DNA of 42,051 bases from contig DVJJ01000087.1 in the NCBI GenBank assembly GCA_018716875.1, forward strand, positions 1 to 42,051, written 5' to 3'. Below the pieces are notes generated by a model, which searched no databases, was not told where the DNA came from, and worked only from the letters and a program-made list of their open reading frames with translations. This DNA comes from Candidatus Avoscillospira avistercoris (GTDB taxonomy: Bacteria > Bacillota > Clostridia > Oscillospirales > Oscillospiraceae). Numbering within the stretch: position 1 is the first letter of the stretch; every line of letters starts with the position of its first letter. Both the position numbers and the translations under genes were made by a program. Below, piece after piece: positions 40,131 through 42,051 of the stretch.

Positions 40131-40169
40131 TTCTAGTAAATTCGACCCGTTTCTACAGAGGTGTTGCCG

Positions 40170-40922
40170 ATGAATTGTATCAAGTGCGGCCGTGAGATTC
40201 CCGAAGGCGAGCTGTTCTGTGCCGTCTGTAGTCAGGCGCCGGAGCAGCGGGAGCCGGTTCGCCGTCCGGCCCCTGCCGCCCAGTCCCGTCCGTCGGACGC
40301 CCGGAAAAACACCGGCGCCCGCAGCGCCGAACGGCGTTCTTCCAAAAAGGGCCCCACCGTGGCCCTGGTATTGGTGTGCCTGCTGCTGGCCGGCGCCATC
40401 GGTTATATTGTCCTGTCCCATGGCCGTCTGACGGTAGAGCAAAACCGGCTTGAGGCGCGGCAGCAGCAATTAGAGCAGCGGGAAAATGAATTTGCCGCGC
40501 TGGAACAGAGCAAAGAAGCTCTCAGCGCTCAGCTGGAGACGGCCAACGATTCCATTGCCATCCTGGAGGATGAGATCAGCAAGCTGGAACGGCAGCTCAA
40601 TGAATCCCAAAGCAACGTCTCCCAATCTCAGTATGATTTGACCTCTCAGAAGCAACAATTGGACAAGCTGACGGGGGAAAAAAACGCGCTGGAGGAAGCA
40701 GCCCAGTTGTTGCAGGAACAGCTGACCAGTCTCCAGACGTCCTATGCCGTAGCCAGTGAAAAGGCCAATTTCATGGACAGCTACGTTGTATTCGTCAATA
40801 ACGACGGAAGCGGACTGTACCATACCTATGATTGCAGCCAGTTCAAACGGGACAGCTTTTGGGCCTACAGCCGCAAGCTGGCCCAAAGCAATGGATACGA
40901 CCCCTGCCCCCAATGTCAATAA
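40170..40922 (+). CDS. Zinc-ribbon, single-TM, coiled-coil protein with C-terminal metal-binding motif
   Basis: 250 residues from ATG 40170; AGAGGTG lies seven bases upstream. The N-terminal zinc ribbon has Cys at 3, 6, 17 and 20 (MNCIKCGREIPEG, FCAVCSQ). A basic Pro-rich linker, one membrane segment (about 64-84) and a long coiled coil (about 88-190, Gln/Glu/Leu-rich heptads) follow. The C-terminus has YHTYDCSQF and GYDPCPQCQ, a H-x3-C...C-x2-C pattern seen at the ends of some secreted Bacillota proteins. Topology puts the coiled coil outside the cell. Function unknown. Confidence 0.8.
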   Translation: MNCIKCGREIPEGELFCAVCSQAPEQREPVRRPAPAAQSRPSDARKNTGARSAERRSSKKGPTVALVLVCLLLAGAIGYIVLSHGRLTVEQNRLEARQQQLEQRENEFAALEQSKEALSAQLETANDSIAILEDEISKLERQLNESQSNVSQSQYDLTSQKQQLDKLTGEKNALEEAAQLLQEQLTSLQTSYAVASEKANFMDSYVVFVNNDGSGLYHTYDCSQFKRDSFWAYSRKLAQSNGYDPCPQCQ

Positions 40923-40947
40923 GGTTATAAAAATCCACAATCCAGTG

Positions 40948-40976
40948 TTGCAATTTGGCTGTGGATACGCTATAAT
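40948..40976 (+). promoter_or_regulatory. Promoter of the tRNA region
   Basis: TTGCAA (40948-40953), 17-base spacer and perfect TATAAT (40971-40976). The spacer includes TGTGGATAC, one base off a DnaA box. The predicted RNA begins with a GCGGCA/TGCCGC hairpin (40980-40998) and runs into the tRNA-like sequence and tRNA-Ala; otherwise 40977-41077 shows no gene. Confidence 0.8.
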
Positions 40977-41077
40977 AATGCGGCAGGAAACATGCCGCTT
41001 ACCACATGTCTTCTGCATCGGGGCCAAGGCTTCGCCGCCGACTAGGAATCGCTGCGGCAGGCCCGGCCACGGTCTAT

Positions 41078-41175
41078 GGGCCTGTAGCGCAGTTGGGAGC
41101 GCGCACGGGCCAGTTATATGCCCCCGCATGGGGGCCGGTAACTCACGCGGCCCCCATGCGGTTCGCATCCCTTTT
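41078..41175 (+). pseudogene. Degenerate tRNA-like sequence interrupted by a palindrome
   Basis: GGGCCTGTAGCGCAGTTGGG (41078-41097) and GCGCGCACGG resemble a tRNA acceptor 5' strand, D-arm and the start of an anticodon stem, parallel to the true tRNA-Ala downstream. A 14-bp inverted repeat (41124-41137 and 41148-41161) then interrupts it. After it, GGTTCGCATCC repeats the anticodon loop of the downstream tRNA, and the sequence decays into CTTTTGAAAA with no acceptor 3' strand or CCA. Confidence 0.6.
41124..41161. repeat. 14-bp perfect inverted repeat within the tRNA-like sequence
   Basis: CCGCATGGGGGCCG pairs with CGGCCCCCATGCGG around the loop GTAACTCACG. A competing hairpin can form slightly upstream: GCCCCC-gcat-GGGGGC extended by AGTTA/TAACT. 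Confidence 0.85.
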
Positions 41176-41243
41176 GAAAAAACTTCATACCGTCATATGT
41201 TTGGTCCGGTGACCCGCTTGGCAGTCAACCGTGACAGATATAT

Positions 41244-41319
41244 GGGCCCATAGCTCAGTTGGGAGAGCGTTCGGTTCGCATCCGAGAGGTCGAGGGTTCA
41301 AGTCCCTTTGGGTCCACCA
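41244..41319 (+). tRNA. tRNA-Ala (anticodon CGC)
   Basis: 76 bases with encoded CCA. Acceptor GGGCCCA pairs with TGGGTCC and includes the G3-U70 wobble that marks alanine tRNAs. D-arm GCTC...GAGC; anticodon stem TTCGG/CCGAG with loop TTCGCAT (anticodon CGC, reads GCG); T-arm GAGGGTTCAAGTCCCTT. All arms close. Confidence 0.93.
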
Positions 41320-41320
41320 C

Positions 41321-41352
41321 AAACAGGCTTGCTTATGCAAGCCTGTTTTTTT
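41321..41352. terminator. Terminator of tRNA-Ala, touching the recombinase stop
   Basis: AAACAGGCTTGC-ttat-GCAAGCCTGTTT followed by more T. It starts two bases after the tRNA CCA, and its T-run includes the recombinase stop (complement of 41351-41353). Confidence 0.9.
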
Positions 41353-42051
41353 ATGCCGTAATATAGACCAAAGGTTGCTCATTTGCGCCTTGATCCCGGC
41401 ATTCTGTTTCCATGGTTTGGAACTCCTCAAAGGAAACATTAAACTCGATTTCCAGTGTGTAATCTCGATAGACATAGACAGATTTGATGAATTGAGAAAT
41501 AATCATCTTCTTTGCAGCAAAGGTACAGCCATCATAGAGATCAGCCCAGGTCTTTATCTTTTCATATTCCTTCCGCTCTACATCGGCATTGGCAATATGT
41601 GCGTCCAGTTCCTCCCTTGCTGCTTTCACAGTGGCTTCTAACTCTTGGATTTCGGTTTTGACTTTGTTCACAAGTTCATTAAGAAAATCCATGTCAAATT
41701 TGCTTTGCCCACGGATTACCTTAATACCTTCGTTCTGGTAATCAACCAGTTCTTTTTTCTTGTCTGCTAACTGCATGGTTGCCATATGATGCTTTGCTTT
41801 GGCAAGATCGATGGCCTTTTGATTCTGCTTGGCTACAATATCTTCCCCGGATGCCGTGCTGATTTTGGAAAGCTGATAGCGCACGATCCGGTCCACGATT
41901 CCATCCAGCTTTTTTACCCCATAGCCCGATTGTCCATCACATTCTCCCGGATGGCGCACATTGTAGTGGCACTGATACCTGGCACGAATATCATGGTAAA
42001 TACTCCCATCCTTTCGTACCCGGTTCCTGCCTCCAGTGGTTAAAGTCAGCC
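41351..42051 (-). CDS. Large serine recombinase, C-terminal part (runs off the window)
   Basis: About 233 residues remain, open to the window edge in one frame. The upstream codons give RNRVRKDGSIYHDIRARYQC and CHYNVRHPGECDGQSGYGVK, the cysteine-containing zinc-ribbon region typical of large serine recombinases. A long coiled coil follows (about 280 bases, KKKELVDYQN to REELDAHIAN) and a closing KMIISQFIKSVYVYRDYTLEIEFNVSFEEF. Such enzymes excise and integrate conjugative or phage-like elements. The catalytic serine domain lies outside the window. Its end abuts the tRNA-Ala terminator, so an element boundary is expected here. Confidence 0.9.
   Translation of the reverse strand, partial: LTLTTGGRNRVRKDGSIYHDIRARYQCHYNVRHPGECDGQSGYGVKKLDGIVDRIVRYQLSKISTASGEDIVAKQNQKAIDLAKAKHHMATMQLADKKKELVDYQNEGIKVIRGQSKFDMDFLNELVNKVKTEIQELEATVKAAREELDAHIANADVERKEYEKIKTWADLYDGCTFAAKKMIISQFIKSVYVYRDYTLEIEFNVSFEEFQTMETECRDQGANEQPLVYITA

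Noticed and set aside
41078..41175. tRNA-Sec or another long-variable-arm tRNA
   Set aside because: No usable anticodon loop with T33 at the expected place, no 3' acceptor strand matching GGGCCTG, and no CCA.
40977..41330. tmRNA, RNase P RNA or SRP RNA ahead of tRNA-Ala
   Set aside because: The 3' end folds as a normal tRNA-Ala with anticodon CGC, and none of the conserved core sequences of those RNAs was found.

Overview
The window looks like a chromosomal segment of a GC-rich (roughly 55-60% GC by eye) low-GC-phylum anaerobe, most likely a Clostridia member of the Oscillospiraceae/Ruminococcaceae type. The evidence is Bacillota-type gene order (gdpP-rplI-dnaB, tilS-hpt-ftsH, rpsF-ssb-rpsR), RqcH, Mini-RNase III, type III pantothenate kinase, an ECF-type vitamin transporter subunit, a tryptophan T-box, strong AGGAGG ribosome binding sites, frequent TTG starts and SLH-domain surface proteins. 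No taxon-specific marker is present, so this placement is an inference.

Layout. 1-550: the start of RNase J (minus strand) and a long divergent control region. 551-8675: a plus-strand housekeeping run with c-di-AMP phosphodiesterase gdpP, two tiny paralogous membrane proteins, ribosomal protein L9, replicative helicase dnaB, tilS, hpt and ftsH, several of them overlapping. 8747-12014: a compact three-gene unit (ATP-grasp ligase, PHP phosphoesterase, NodB-type deacetylase with a degenerate SLH-like tail) between two terminators; this is the best candidate for an undescribed pathway. 12054-12296: a gene-free stretch ending in three back-to-back hairpins. 12297-13663: lspA-rluD (minus). 13664-14920: an orphan parB/noc-type gene behind a control region with DnaA-box-like sites, an unexplained plus-strand terminator and 10-bp tandem repeats. 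14968-18793: minus-strand aroE, two tiny unrecognised proteins (one with 10 cysteines in 45 residues), a cysteine-rich small-domain protein, rqcH and mrnC. 18891-21728: coenzyme A genes, coaX and an ECF S component divergent from coaBC. 21811-25538: cell-wall proteins (CHAP-SLH, a membrane protein, N-acetylmuramoyl-L-alanine amidase). 25604-27421: typA. 27642-32338: an OmpR/HK two-component pair, an HtrA protease and a convergent histidine-kinase-like protein lacking an evident phospho-acceptor histidine. 32517-34245: a tryptophan T-box and a TrpB2-type tryptophan synthase beta chain. 34282-36339: an XRE regulator divergent from an RCC1-repeat/SLH surface protein, with two similar operator-like palindromes between them. 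36434-40922: an HPr/Crh-like protein, rpsR-ssb-rpsF, a small XRE protein, an RluA-type pseudouridine synthase, an acidic Thr-rich lipoprotein and a zinc-ribbon/coiled-coil membrane protein. 40948-42051: a promoter, a degenerate tRNA-like sequence interrupted by a palindrome, an intact tRNA-Ala(CGC), and directly behind its terminator the 3' end of a large serine recombinase running off the window, which marks the border of an integrated mobile element.

How it works together. Most of the window is core genome: replication, translation and ribosome quality control, tRNA modification, CoA synthesis and envelope maintenance. The accessory-looking parts are the 8747-12014 unit, the XRE/RCC1-SLH pair, the small Cys-rich genes and the recombinase end. 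No CRISPR array, rRNA gene, complete insertion sequence or phage structural gene was seen. All family assignments are by reading motifs; no database search was run.
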